Under the pieces are notes generated by a model. That model made no database searches and was not told the DNA's origin. It saw only the letters and a program-made list of their open reading frames with translations. The translations under genes were made by a program, and so were the position numbers. A stretch of DNA of 60,761 nt from Symsagittifera roscoffensis (lineage: Eukaryota; Xenacoelomorpha; Acoela; Convolutidae), in assembly GCF_963678635.1 (NCBI RefSeq), contig NW_026971726.1, positions 1 through 60,761 of the forward strand. The letters are read 5' to 3'. Shown here piece after piece: positions 39,284-51,219 of the stretch (positions within the stretch are counted from its first letter, which is position 1; the number at the start of each line of letters is the position of its first letter).

Positions 39284-41248
39284 ATGGCTACTCAAACACA
39301 CTGCCTTATTTGTAAAAGCAGCCTGCGAGGCGGAGGTGGTTGGTGCTTCACATGCCCAGGATACATGCATGTAAAATGCAGCGGCCTAGCCCGCAGCAGT
39401 GATCACTATGACGATTTCAGTTGTCATCGCTGCACCTCCCAATTTCATTCAGCTAACGACAAGCATGAATGCAATCCCCCAACCCTAGCTACAACCACGC
39501 TCCCCCAAATGCACCCTCGCCCTTCCACTGCCCCACACTCACAAAACTCAGGAGAGTCTTCCACTATAGAACCCAGAACAATACAAGACCCATGGTCAAA
39601 CCCCTGTCCAGAACTCATAGAAACCACCAGGAAAATATACACCGAAGTGGTCCACTGGAAACCGGTCTTTATGATCTTGTCAAAAAATAAAGTTGGTTAT
39701 AACTTTATTGAAACCCTCAATAGAACTTTGAACAGCCTAATAGAAAACAACGAAAATACCTTCGCAATGCATGCAGCAATGATTTTTCCACACTTATTAC
39801 TGTGCAAAATAAAGTCCGAAATTGACGGATTTTTATCCAAAACAATAGCAAGGCGACTTAAGCAATGGCAAGACGGAGACCTGGATGGACTATATAACGA
39901 AGGAAAGGCACTGCAAATGCGCTTGTTGAAAGGAAGTAGAAGAAAAACTGAAACTGAAGCACAACAGTTCAACAAACTAATGAATACTGGAAAAATATCA
40001 AGCGCAATTGCAAAAAAACTAACAGACACATCTAAAGGCGTTCTTTTGCTCGACGAGATTGTCAAAGGTAAGACAGTAGAACAGACTCTCATAGAGAAAC
40101 ACCCACCATCTAAACCAATTAATGAGAACTATATAACACCAGTCTCAAACGAAACAATTCCTTTCCATCCATCGATATTTGATCAGATAAACGGTCAACA
40201 TATCAAGAAGGCAGCCATGAGAACGCACGGATCGCATGGACCATCTGGCCTCGATGCGAATGAATGGAGACGTATTCTAACACACTTCGGGCAACAATCA
40301 GTTGAAATTTCAAAAACAATTGCTAAAATTGCTAAAAAATTGGCCACAGAAGAACTAAATCCAGAACTAATGGAACCATATAACGCATGCAGATTAATAC
40401 CTTTAGATAAGAATCCAGGGGTAAGACCCATAGGCATAGGAGAAGTTATGCGTAGGATAAAAGGGCGAACAATAACTAAATGCCTAAAAAACGAACTCAT
40501 GTCGCTCGGTTCAAACTACCAACTCTGCCTAGGACAAAAATGTGGCATTGAATATGCGATCCACACGCTAAGAGATCAATACAGCAAAACTTCCGCCGAT
40601 GCTGTTTTACTGATAGTTGCCGAAAAGCTGAACCGAAAGCTGGCATTAAAAAACATCGAAAATAGCTGCCCTTCCCTTTTAACAGCAATTAAGAACTCCT
40701 ACTCCAATCCATCTAAACTATTCGTTAACAAAAAAACAATCTACTCTCAAGAAGGGACAACCCAGGGGGATCCACTATCAATGGCCATGTACGGTCTAGC
40801 CATAATACCCCTCATAAAACTTTTATCAGTAGACGATGTAACCCAGAAATGGTACGCAGACGATGGAAACGCAGTCGGTAAATTAGGCAATCTACGAGCC
40901 GTCCTCGATAAAGTTGTATCACTGGGTAAATTTTTCGGCTACCACGTGAAAGCATCCAAATGCCAACTCATTGTCAAAAATGAAAAACTCGGTGAAGCTC
41001 AGAAAATCTTCGCAAATACAGGAATCACTATAAAGGCAGGAGCCCGAGTGCTTGGTTCAGTTATAGGAACAGAATCTGAATGTAAAAAGTTCCTCGAATT
41101 TCAACAGAATGAGCAAATCAAAATTTTGAAAAAACTAACGAAAATAGCTAAAACCTCCCCTCAAAACGTTTATGCCTGCTATACTAAAGGAGTTCAAGAA
41201 AAGCTTTCATTTCTTGCCAGAACAACGCCCAACATTATGGAAAACTAA
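39284..41248 (+). CDS. LINE copy A ORF2: PHD-like finger and reverse transcriptase
   Basis: 654 codons. C4HC3 PHD-like zinc finger: Cys 7, 10, 21, 24, His 29, Cys 32, 47, 50. Then a Pro/Thr linker and a helical region. RT starts about residue 312 (THGSHGPSGLDANEWRR), with LDKNPGVRPIGIGEV (about 373), TTQGDPLSMAMYG (about 491) and WYADDGN (about 523). Motif A is damaged: LLIVAEKLNRKL here against LLMDAENAFNSLN in copy B, so the metal-binding Asp is gone and several codons are missing. In-frame TAA at 41246-41248; the frame then continues with homology to 41542. Needed for target-primed reverse transcription. Confidence 0.85.
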   Translation: MATQTHCLICKSSLRGGGGWCFTCPGYMHVKCSGLARSSDHYDDFSCHRCTSQFHSANDKHECNPPTLATTTLPQMHPRPSTAPHSQNSGESSTIEPRTIQDPWSNPCPELIETTRKIYTEVVHWKPVFMILSKNKVGYNFIETLNRTLNSLIENNENTFAMHAAMIFPHLLLCKIKSEIDGFLSKTIARRLKQWQDGDLDGLYNEGKALQMRLLKGSRRKTETEAQQFNKLMNTGKISSAIAKKLTDTSKGVLLLDEIVKGKTVEQTLIEKHPPSKPINENYITPVSNETIPFHPSIFDQINGQHIKKAAMRTHGSHGPSGLDANEWRRILTHFGQQSVEISKTIAKIAKKLATEELNPELMEPYNACRLIPLDKNPGVRPIGIGEVMRRIKGRTITKCLKNELMSLGSNYQLCLGQKCGIEYAIHTLRDQYSKTSADAVLLIVAEKLNRKLALKNIENSCPSLLTAIKNSYSNPSKLFVNKKTIYSQEGTTQGDPLSMAMYGLAIIPLIKLLSVDDVTQKWYADDGNAVGKLGNLRAVLDKVVSLGKFFGYHVKASKCQLIVKNEKLGEAQKIFANTGITIKAGARVLGSVIGTESECKKFLEFQQNEQIKILKKLTKIAKTSPQNVYACYTKGVQEKLSFLARTTPNIMEN

Positions 41249-41542
41249 GAAATATGTGAAAATATTATCAAAGAACAATTATTACCTAACCTAGTCGGTG
41301 AAGACATTTTAAACCCCCAGTTCCGTGGGAGATCTTCCTTACCCCTTAAAATGGGCGGACTTAACATCAAGCTGCCATCCGATCATGAAAGCTACCCAGA
41401 ATGGTCTAAGGAAACATCACTGGTACTGGAATCTCAAGATCCTATTACAGCAGTAACACAGCAAGAAAAAATATTTACGAAAATCAAAAAATTGAAAACT
41501 GATAGAACAAATCGAAAAAAACAAACCTCATTAACTCCTTAA
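41249..41542 (+). pseudogene. LINE copy A ORF2, thumb/linker after in-frame stop
   Basis: Same frame as the preceding CDS. SSLPLKMGGLNIKLPSDHES aligns with SLPLKMGGLKIKLPSEYEN in copy B. It ends at a TAA after a frameshift near 41520-41542; downstream homology moves to another frame. Confidence 0.65.
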
Positions 41543-42366
41543 ATGAAACAGATAAATACGCAATCGACCTGGCCTCTGAAAAGGGAGCCTCTAACTGGCT
41601 CAATGCTCTACCACTGAGCAGTTACAACTTCAACCTGAATAAATCAGAGTTCAGAGATGGTATTTACTTAAGATACGGATGGGAAGCAACCATAACCCCA
41701 CTCACATGTGCATGTGGTGCTGATTTTAACTTGACACATGCGCTTCACTGTGCCAAGGGTGGTTACACACACATAAGACACAATGAAACAAGAGACACAT
41801 TCGCCAACCTCATGAACGAGGTTTGCCATGACGTCGAGATTGAGCCGAAACTTCAGCCGTTGCAAGGCGAAAGCTTTGTCAACAATTCAACTACAACTGA
41901 AGATGAGGCACGACTTGACATTAAGGTAAACGGACTCTGGGGTTCACGATTCAGCCGCGCTTTCTTTGATGTGAAAATTTTCAACCCCCATGCCAAAACA
42001 TCGCGAAAATTGCATAAGGATGCATACAAATACCACGAAACGCTGAAGAACTCCAAATATCAGCAAAGAATTTTAAACGTAGAGCAGAGTAGCTTCTGCC
42101 CGCTTATTTTTGGATGCACCGGTGGCGCTGCTCCAACAGCCACGCGGACGATGCAGCGATTGGCCGAAAAACTAAGTGAAAAAAGACAAGAAAGCTATCC
42201 AGAATCTATAAACTACAAAAGAACTAAAATAAGCTTCGCGCTCCTGAGGAGCTCTATACTTTGTATAAGGGGGTGCAGATCGCTACGCAAAGCTCAATTT
42301 ATCGACAACTCCATAAGCGCTATTGTAGAGGGCCCCTTTTGTAATTTAGTTTTTTTTTATTGCTAA
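41543..42366 (+). pseudogene. LINE copy A ORF2 C-terminus: CCHH motif and PD-(D/E)XK-like nuclease
   Basis: After the frameshift: TDKYAIDLASEKGASNWLNALPL, then a Cys/His motif, CACG...HALHCAKGG...RHNETRD. Next comes a restriction-like nuclease pattern, DEARLDIKVNGLW then FFDVKIFNPHA (D...DVK), and a helical tail (SISAI end). This order (RT, Cys/His motif, PD-(D/E)XK) recalls R2-type LINEs, whose nuclease nicks the target DNA. First ATG 41731 lies inside the domain, so it is not an independent gene. Confidence 0.7.
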
Positions 42367-42420
42367 GTGACGCAAGCCAATTATGACGCATTAGCAGTAT
42401 AAGTCAAATTGAAAAAAAAA

Positions 42421-44110
42421 ACCAATTAACAAGCCTCAATTTATAGAGCGTACACATTTTAACTATATACCGAAAAGTTCAGTAAAAATATCCGAACTGC
42501 CCAGCTTCGAACCCTATTTTGTTGCGGGTCTTCTTCCCTACCTCTATGCTACAAATCCATGATCCATTGAAGCTAAAGTGCTATTTGTAATATAATATCA
42601 TGTGTTAATATCCTTAGCATTGACTGTACTTAATAGCTAGTTATTGATCAAACTGAACACATTTTGTCGCAACAATATTTTCATTGCAACAAAATTTGCA
42701 ACTTAGGTTGGAAAAAAAGAGAGTTCATACTATCACACAAGCTTTGCTTGTGTAAACAATACTTTCTTAACATTTGACAGAATTTGCCGCGGGCCTATGG
42801 GTGTACTATTTGCGCATTCAATGTAAAAAAAAATACCAAAAACCAAGCACTGCGATAAAAAAGTATTTGTTCTGTTGGTTAAGAATTTCTCGTATCTTTT
42901 TGAATTGTTGTGTTTTTTTTGCGCCGGTTGATTTAAAAGCATATCTCCAACCATTTGGCTTTAACTTTACAACGAATGCGCACTACTGAAAGATTTCCGA
43001 CAAAATAATCAACTCAAAATGGATATTAAAATTAACTGGGTTTTCTCGAGCGTATAACAGTTGACTGTAAAAAGCGTCCGAAATTTTTCATTAACTTAAA
43101 AAGTACTAGCGTGTAACGCACCCTACAGTGCTTCAAACAGATAAATGAACATGGAAACTGCTTAAAAACAAAATATATTAAAAAAACAGCAAAATGAAGG
43201 CAACCGTAAAAAAAGACCGGGGAATCCAACAACCCTTTTGATTTCGAAATTTGAACATTAAAAGAAAATTTGCCTTGAAGGTTTTTTAAACTTAAATAAT
43301 CAAATCTCCAAAACTACTGGTTTTCAGATCTTCGTAACCGAAACACTGAAATGGACGACATCATAACAAACCCGGAAAAGGAAGAACTTGTGAATAAAAA
43401 GGAACAACCTAGCTTCTTCCTCCATTTTGAGGAAGAAAAAATAACATGTAAAACAAATAAATTTTAAATTAGCATCGAGACACAAACTTCAAATCTGTTA
43501 CCAAGCCGAAAAGCTAAACATACACCCAGAACCAAAAAAAAATCAAAAAAAAATTTAGAAGCAAAAACAAAATAAAAAATGAAACTGTTTCATTAAAAAT
43601 CAAAATTAAAAAAATGTCATGTGTTAAAAAATTACAGTTGAAAATCAAATAAGGTATTTTGAGAATGCGTTAAAATTGTAAATTCAAACAAACGTTTTCG
43701 CACATTTTGTGCATCTTCAGGTTTTAAAAATTCTAAACTATCTGTACAAAATGATCAAAGATCATAAAAAGTGTCACACACATCATTACTTCAAAATTTT
43801 AAAAATTCAACCAATCAAAACTTTACAAAATTCACTGAAATTATGTAACAACTATTATGTAACCTTTTAAAACATTTTGTCACAAATTTCTGAGAGTTTT
43901 CTTCATTTTTATTTTCACATTTTCGTTTTGTGGCTAATTTTTATGCTAAAATGTAAGTTGTTTCAAAATTTTGTTGTTTTAGCCAGAATTTTTCGATTCT
44001 GGAACTATCGCCTTAGTGTCAGCTCCCTTAGTGTCAGCTCAAATAAGGTAATTGAGGAAATGAAATGAATTAGCTCAAAGTTATTTTTCTATGGGGTTTC
44101 ACACTTTATC
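42421..44110. other. AT-rich spacer without genes
   Basis: No ORF with recognisable content. A direct duplication of CCTTAGTGTCAGCTC lies at about 44011-44041, and A/T-runs are frequent. It ends where the solo LTR begins. Confidence 0.6.
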
Positions 44111-45051
44111 TGTGACATTCGACCAGAATGTACGAAAATGCTGTTTCGTAATCAAATTTTTATCGAAAAGAAAAAGAACATCTAACCGGGAAGATTGATG
44201 GTTTTGATGAATTAGCGACGTTATTTGAACGATTGGACAAATCGGGAAGGGTTAGTTTTAATTGACAAGCTAATTTTTAAAATTTCGATTTGGACGTGAA
44301 CGACACGTAACCTTTTATTATTTCGCACACACTGAAACGGCGAAAACACAACAACAGAATTGGTAGAGATCAACAGTAGTCTCAGTGACAACAACGACGA
44401 AACGGCAGAAGATTGAAATTGTGGTTACAAATTGTCAGAAACCACGCCGAGTTGTAACGATTGTGCCGCTGCAATCGTTTCCGAGCAGTTTACATGAACC
44501 AGGAAGGGTGTTGGGACGACGTGTCCAGCCTTCCGGAAAGAAATAAGTGTGTTATTCCTCCGGATTTCAGAATCCGGAAGGGTCTCGGGATTGGGACTTG
44601 ATCTGTTTTATACAAATTTTTAGCTTCCCGGAATGTCTTGAGTTGATTCAATTAATACGAAAATCGTTTTCAGATATTGAGAAGCTAGGAGTTGGGGGAA
44701 AGGGTTGATCCATCTTCGATGGAGATGATGATTTTTATATACTGGACAAAAACAATAGTAATATAATATATAAGTAGTAGCCCTGTTTTTAGGAGTGACC
44801 TCGTGGTCTGGGGATACTGAGACCCAGCCATGAGCCCATTATTTTTGCATATAATTAAGTTAATCAGAGCGTTCTGATCAAAACCGGAAACAGTAACTTT
44901 TTTTTGTCGACCCGATGTTAGAAAGACCACCAAAAGAACTGGCTTTGGCAGAGACGGCGAAAAACATTTAGAGGTGTGTTTAGACGCCGTCCAGTCGTTT
45001 TAGAATCTAGCGTTATTTTCCGTCGATATGTACTTCCGAACGAATGTTACA
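44111..45051 (+). repeat. Solo LTR of the element 2 family
   Basis: Starts TGTGACATTCG (44111), ends CGAATGTTACA (45051), and is the reverse-oriented, diverged counterpart of 37598-38518 (long matched blocks such as the stretch around 44690-44840 against 37780-37960). No internal region or second LTR adjoins it. Only ATC flanks both ends, so a target duplication is doubtful. Confidence 0.8.
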
Positions 45052-45440
45052 ATCTTCAGGGTAATGATTATGAAACAAAAATTTTAACTTCACCGTAAAT
45101 TTATCACAACAATTAGCCTAGTTGTTTTGATAAGCTTATTAAAGAGTCTTTGTTCAAATTTACCGCTTGTGTGTTTTCATATCATATGCGCGCTGGGCTT
45201 TCCTCTTCTGATTATCTAACCAAATCTTGCCATCCCAGCGGTAGGCAAGCGAAGCTTCCCTGGCGTATCTAGACACAAGAAGAAGTGAGCAGGTGGAACT
45301 ACATTTCAAAAACACCACAGTTTGTGCCGTTCCTACCTATCGATTTTTCGTTTTTTTTTAAACTCTCAGATTTAAATTAAACTCGTTGATTCATTGGCCA
45401 TCCACTCTTCCAACTTTCTACGTAAGAGCTTCTCCATTGC
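45052..45440. other. Spacer without genes
   Basis: AT-rich; a 19-base string around 45099 (TTTATCACAACAATTA core) recurs near 80-94. Nothing else recognised. Confidence 0.5.
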
Positions 45441-45459
45441 CTTTGCTGTCTGTGTTTGG

Positions 45460-45980
45460 CGGAAGCCTCGATTCCAGGCAAGGCCCATCCCTGACTTTTC
45501 ACAGAAGCTTGTAATTGGCTTATCAAGGACAAAATATATCTAGTAAAATCTACAGTTCACTCTTACCGCGGCACCACACTCCAAGATCTGCATGAAATTG
45601 TTTTACAATACAGACCAGAGCGCCTTAATACAGTTACCATTATTGCCAAGCTTAATGATAATAGGCTGCATTCACGAGAAGTGAGAAGTTGAGCAAATGT
45701 GGAGAAACTTAATCAATCTAATTGCAATCAAATTCCAACCCAAAACCATAATTATCCCCAAAAAAATCCAAAGATCCAATAAAAATGATGTTAATTGCAA
45801 ACTCTACATTGATAACCATGTGCTGTTTAACTTAATTAATAAATTTGTTCATCCACACACTCATTGTTTCGCCCAATCTTAACTTAAATCAAACCCCTCA
45901 AAAATTCTGCCGAGACAGCATCCACTTCTCGTTCTTTGGTAATGAGTCTGTACAAATTTTATTGCTTATTTTAATTATAA
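45460..45980 (+). pseudogene. LINE copy B ORF1 remnant, SGNH-like
   Basis: Pieces in different frames match copy A ORF1: FQARPIPDFSQKLVIG-like start, block III region (TIIAKLNDNRL), and CRDSIHFSFFG with the block V His intact. Frameshifts occur near 45540, 45680 and 45865. Confidence 0.65.
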
Positions 45981-46020
45981 ATTCTCTTGATAAACTGACG
46001 ATACCGTTCCTCCTCAAATA

Positions 46021-47146
46021 ATGTCCGATCAAACACATTGTAGCATATGCAACAACCACCTACGCGGCCGTGGAATATGGTGCACAATATGCGCAGCCTG
46101 TATGCATGTAAAATGCAGCGGCCTTAACCGAGCCAGCGACCACGACAAAAGTTTCAGCTGCATTCGTTGCACCTCCCTGATTACAGACAACACTACAACT
46201 GACATTCAAGCCCCTCCAACTCAACCTCAACACGCTCGTTCGACTAACGATCAAAATCCTGCCATTGAAATCAACAAAGAAACTATAACAGCCACAACCG
46301 ACCCCTGGTCAAATCCCACACCTGAACTAAAAGATAAAATAAGAAAAATCTAGAGCCAAGTAATGCACTGGAAACCAGTCTTCATGATCCTCGCAAAAAA
46401 CAGATTTGGGTTTAACTTCATAGAAATTCTGAATAGAACCCTCAACCCGTTAAATGAAACACAAAAAAAAACATACGCAATGCACGCACTTATGATAATC
46501 CCTCACCTCAATCTATGTAAAACCAAATCGGAGAGTGATGTTTCGAACTCCAAAACTACAGCAAGAAGGCTTAAGCAATGGCATACGGGCGAACTGGACG
46601 AATTTTTTAACGAGAGAAAAGCGCTGCAAACGCTCTTGGTAAAGAGTAAGAAAAAGAAAGTAGAAACGGAAGCACAACAATTTAATAAATTAACGAACAT
46701 CGGAAATTTATTGAGTACTTTTGCTTAATTAAGTGATACCTCCAAGGGAGTTCTCTCACTCGAGGAAACCGTCAAAGATCAAACTGTTGAGCAAATCCTC
46801 ATCGAGAAACTTCGTCCCGCGGAGCTAGTAAACAGTAACTATATAATATCATGCTCGGAAGATAAAATCCCTTTCCACTCATGGGTTAGAAACGTAGCAT
46901 AGTTACATTTAAAGAATACACTATGGTAAATGATGAGAGATTGCTTTTCAACTCTTGCTAGTGAAGGGATATATATTTTATAACCAAATAAACGCCCAGA
47001 AAATTAGGAAGGCTGCCATGACAACACATGGTTCTCATGGACCCTCAGGTCTGGATGCAAATGAGTGGAGACGCATACTAACGCACTTTGGTCAACAGTC
47101 AGTTGAAATATCAATGACACTAGCCAAAATTGCACAGAAATACTAA
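46021..47146 (+). pseudogene. LINE copy B ORF2, PHD-like finger to RT N-terminus
   Basis: ATG 46021 starts the C4HC3 finger (CSICNNHLRGRGIWCTIC...HVKCSGL...CIRC). In-frame TAG 46351-46353 and TAA 46726-46728 interrupt; each time homology to copy A resumes in the same frame. A short unrelated insertion follows FHS (about 46883-46975), after which THGSHGPSGLDANEWRR is read. It stops again at 47144-47146. Confidence 0.75.
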
Positions 47147-48192
47147 TTCACGAGCTTCTTGAACCATATATTGCCTGTCGATTAATTCCACTTGATAAAA
47201 ACCCAGGAGTTAGGCCAATTGTCATTGGCGAAGTCATCCGCAGAATAATAGGTAGAACGATCACAAAAAGCAAACTTATGGTACTCGGATCGAATTACCA
47301 ACAACACCTTGGCCAAAAATATGGCATCCAATATGCAATTCATACGCTTAGGAACCAATACGAGAAAACAGATTCCGATGCAATATTACTGATGGACGCG
47401 GAAAATGCATTTAACTCCCTAAACTGGAACCTGGCATTGAAAAACATTGCAAATATATGCCCATCTATACTACCTGCAATACAGAACTCATACCCTATTC
47501 CATCCAAACTCCTCGTAAATAAAAAACGTAACCCTATCTAGAGAAGGAACCACACAAGGAGACCCATCAGCAATGGCAATGTACGGGCTAGCCACTTTAA
47601 CTTTAAAAAAACTAGTCAACGATAATAGCCTAACACAGAAACGGTATGCAGACGATGGGAACGCAGTCGGTAATTTGAAAAGCCTTCGATGAGTTCTTGA
47701 CAACATTATCAAACACGGAAATTATTTTGGATATCATGTGAAGACATCGAGGAGCCAGCTCATTGTAAAGGATGAAAAATACAATGAGGCGATAAAAAGA
47801 TTCAAAAAGACCGAAACTGAAACGAAGAAAGGGGCCAGAGTTCTTGGTTCTGTCATAGGATCCGAGACGGAATGGAAAACTTTCTTAGAAACTCAGTTAG
47901 AAGAACATAAAAAATACTGAAAAAACTTGGCAAGATCGCGAAAACATCACCACAAAATGTGTACTCCTATTACACCAAAGGGGTACAAAAAATATCCTTT
48001 TTAACTAGAACTACCCCAAATACCACAGAAAACATGAAGGCCTGCGGAAAAATACTGCAAGAAAATCTCATTTCAAACTTAATTGGTAAAGATAATATCA
48101 GCCATCAATTTAGAGACATCGCTTCTTTGCCACTGAAAATGGGTGGTCTAAAAATCAAGCTACCTTCTGAATATGAGAATTTTTTAGAATGA
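47147..48192 (+). pseudogene. LINE copy B ORF2, reverse transcriptase core
   Basis: Broken into three frames. It retains the motif A Asp (LLMDAENAFNSLN, about 47390), then TTQGDPSAMAMYG, and YADDGNAVG (about 47650), plus PLKMGGLKIKLPSEYE. Stops and frameshifts at about 47541, 47690 and 47920. Confidence 0.75.
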
Positions 48193-49083
48193 TTAATTTA
48201 ATATCGTCAGTCCTAGACGCAGCTGTATTAACAGCTATATCTGAGCAAGAAGTAATTTATACAAAAATTAATAATAATTAAAACCGAAAGAACAAACCAA
48301 AAGAGAACTAACATTTTGAACAAATTGAGCGACAATGAAAAATACGCACTTCAGCTGGCCTCCGAAAACGGAGCCTCAAACTGGTTCAATGCACTGCCTC
48401 TTAGCAGATATAATAACCTGAATAACCTGAATAAATCCGAATTCGGGGATGGAGTTTATCTCAGATATGGATGGCAACCAACCAACATTCAACTCACATG
48501 TGCATGTGGTCAATTTTTTTTACCTTGCCCACGCCCTTCAATGTGCAAAGGGTGGATACAACCACATGAGGCATAACGAAAACAGAGCGAGGTTTGCTTT
48601 GATGTTGAAATCGAGCCGAATTTTCAGTCGTTGCAAGGCGAGAGCTTTGTCAACAATTCAACCACAACTGATGAAGACGCTCGACTAGATGTGAAAGCAA
48701 ATGGGTTATGGGACTCAAGATTTAGCCGAACCTTCTTTGATGTCAAAGTCTTCAACCCGCAGGCAAACACTTTACGAAGACTACTGAAAGACGCCTATAA
48801 GTACCACGAATCACTAAAAAACTCAAAATACCAACAGAGAATTCTACAAGTCGAACAGAGCAGCTTCTGCTCGCTCATTTTTGGCTGCACTGGTGGTGCC
48901 GCACCAGCAGCTACTCGGACAATGCAGCACATAGCTGAAAAACTTAGTGAAAAAAGGCATGAAAGCTACGCAGAAACAATAAACTATATAAGAACTAAGA
49001 TAAGCTTCGCGCTATTCAGGAGCGCTATCCTTTGTATACGGGGTTGCAGATCAATGCGTAAGACGCAATTAATAGACAATTGA
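48193..49083 (+). pseudogene. LINE copy B ORF2 C-terminus: CCHH motif and PD-(D/E)XK-like nuclease
   Basis: LSDNEKYALQLASENGASNWFNALPL, the CACGQFF/HALQCAKGG/RHNENR motif split by a frameshift near 48510, then from 48631 a clean 150-codon stretch with DARLDVKANGLW and FFDVKVFNPQA (D...DVK). It ends TGA 49081-49083. Confidence 0.75.
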
Positions 49084-49270
49084 ATTAGTGCTGTTGTAGA
49101 GGAGGGACGGTTGAAGTATTTACCTTTAATGACAATGCATTAAATGCTGACTTGACTTAATTCATGCAATATTATTTATTGATGTATTTATGTAATGCTG
49201 GTATGGGTCCTATCCAGCTTGTGCACGACCGTACCTAAACGGAAGGGCCCCATGAAAAAAGAAAAAAATT

Positions 49271-49480
49271 GTATTGTATGCAGAGCGTTTTTTATTACAT
49301 TATATATATTTTTTTATAGCAATCCATATTGAAACAGTTTCATGAAGAAAAACTTTTCTTTGAATGCAGTATTGTTTCGCCAATTTCAAAACTTGAAAAG
49401 TAATCTATTGAAAATTAGCACTTATAAAAATTTTCAGAAAACAAAAAACGTCACATGTAAGATACAAAGAGACGTTGAGC
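49271..49480. repeat. Dispersed repeat fragment, first copy
   Basis: The run around 49315-49380 (AGCAATCCATATTG, then CATGAAGAAA, then GAATGCAGTATTGT) is repeated at 57133-57200. No gene. Confidence 0.6.
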
Positions 49481-50960
49481 ACTAATAATGGGAATCCAGA
49501 CAAAAGTTTTCTTAGTACCGAGAGAACACCCCTCTAAAGGGTTGGGAATTTCAAACTTCGAAAATTTTTTCTTTTATTTAGATTTTTTTTTTAAAGTTTT
49601 GGAAAGCTTTGAAAAAACTTCATATCTCGGAAACCAAAAACAGTTGAGCAGTCACCTTTGACGGGAAGATTTGAAATTATCAAAAACACTTTAACAGCAT
49701 CAGACTACAGGGTTGGAAACTTCAAATTTTTGTATTTTGTTATATCTAAACTTTCTGAAAAACTCGGATCAATGAGATTTGAGCAGTCACATTTGGAAGC
49801 AGTATTTGCAACGCCTGATAAAAACCTGACAGCACAGTATAGAGTTGACACCTTCACTTTTTGCATAACGTTTTTTTACCTAAGCTTCTTGAAAGAAAAA
49901 CTTTAAGGTAAAGTTTATTTTTTACCTAATTTTCTCCCAATGTATTTTTTTTTGTGAAAAACTTTGAAAAACGTTGTATCTAGGAAGCTAACAGGATTTA
50001 TAGTCAGAATTTGGCGCAAGATTTGGGAATCCTGAAAAAATCCAGACAGAACCCGATTACAGGGTTGAGAATTTCAATTTTTTTCAAGTTTTAGTATCGT
50101 TTCTTTGGAAATTTACGAGAACTTTCGTATCTCGTAAATTAAAAAAATTTCAAGATTCATATTTGGAGGCCCAATTAGCAACCTCTAGTGTAACCCCAAT
50201 AGCATGCAACTGTTGGGCGCTAATTTATAATTTGCCCAAAAAATTGTGAAGTCGAGCTAGAACAGAAAAAAATCTTAACTAGTGCAATATATGATGATAC
50301 AGTTTCAACGTGCAAAAACTCTTTCGTTCAACAAGCAAAATTAATACGTTGAAAATGCTTAACCATGGCGAGATAGTGAAGCCCGAATTTAAATAATAAC
50401 TAGCGTGTAACGTACATCTGGTGCTTCCAATTTTTGATAAAACCGTTTTTAATGAAAATATGATCTGCAACCTTTGAGTGTACTCTGTCAGCGCCCAATT
50501 ACATGGTTGGTACTTATTAAAAATTTTTGAAAATATTTTTCAGACCTGCAAAATTGTCTTATCTGTAAAACTGAAAATATATGAACAGTCAGGCGTGGAT
50601 GCAAGGTTAGCGAGTGTGAGAGTAATCTGACCGCCCCAAACTATAGGGTGAAGAATGTCAAAATTTAGGAAAATTTAACTGAATTTCCGTTTTCTGAAGA
50701 TTTTTTTTTAAAACACAAAAAACGTCATTACTGGAAGAGCACAAAGATTCGATCAGTCATATTGGAAGGCAAGAATTGCAACCCCTGAGGTAATTTCACA
50801 GTTACCATCTACAGGGATGAGAATTTCAAAATTTGGAAGAAAAAAAATTTTCAGTGTTTTGAAAATATTTGAAACAATCACAAAAAACGCCATATCTCGG
50901 AAACAGTCAGCAGTCATAATTATTTTTCAGGTGTCAAGTTTCTACTCTGCTCAAGAATAC
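49480..50960. repeat. Degenerate tandem array, unit roughly 110-270 bp
   Basis: A recurring pattern, TATCTCGGAAA, GAGCAGTCA..TTTGG, then ACTACAGGGTTG.GAATTTCAAA, appears near 49620, 49750, 49970, 50120, 50555, 50720 and 50885 with heavy divergence. No coding sequence is credible here. Confidence 0.65.
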
Positions 50961-51219
50961 TCCCTGCTCTTGGTTCCACGGTGCACGTACTCGAGTTCTT
51001 ACAAAGTTTATTTAGAAAAACCTCAGTGCTAGGGCCGGCGGCACCCTGAACTTCAAGAGCTATTAGTTAAAAAAATCTATCCATCATTTGTTAAAACTCT
51101 ATGTTTGTCAGATTTCCGATCTTCTGCCCCCATTCCAGAGTTACAAATTGAACCAGCGCTTATTCTACTAGAGGCTAGAGTCAACTAGAGTTACATTCCA
51201 CAGGAGCTGCCTAACAACA

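Larger units (their letters stand above)
38519..42420 (+). mobile_element. LINE copy A with SGNH-like ORF1 and nuclease-bearing ORF2
   Basis: ORF1 (38723-39259) and ORF2 (39284 to about 42366) are 24 bp apart and in the order of a two-ORF non-LTR retroelement; a short A-run (42412-42421) follows. The 5' limit is uncertain: only from about 38700 does it match copy B. A stop and a frameshift in ORF2 and the loss of an RT catalytic Asp indicate an inactive copy. Confidence 0.7.
45441..49270 (+). mobile_element. LINE copy B (same family as copy A)
   Basis: Direct-orientation second copy of the 38.7-42.4 kb LINE, similar throughout but with more stops and indels. The 3' end has a distinct UTR (49084-49250) and an A-rich terminus (AAAAAAGAAAAAAA at 49255-49269). 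A about 90-bp insertion lies at roughly 46883-46975. Confidence 0.75.

Noticed and set aside
37598-45051. A 7.5 kb TIR transposon bounded by 37598-38518 and 44111-45051
   Set aside because: The same repeat ends exactly at element 2's PBS-like leader and recurs as its 3' LTR, so it is an LTR; opposite orientation of the second copy is explained by a solo LTR.
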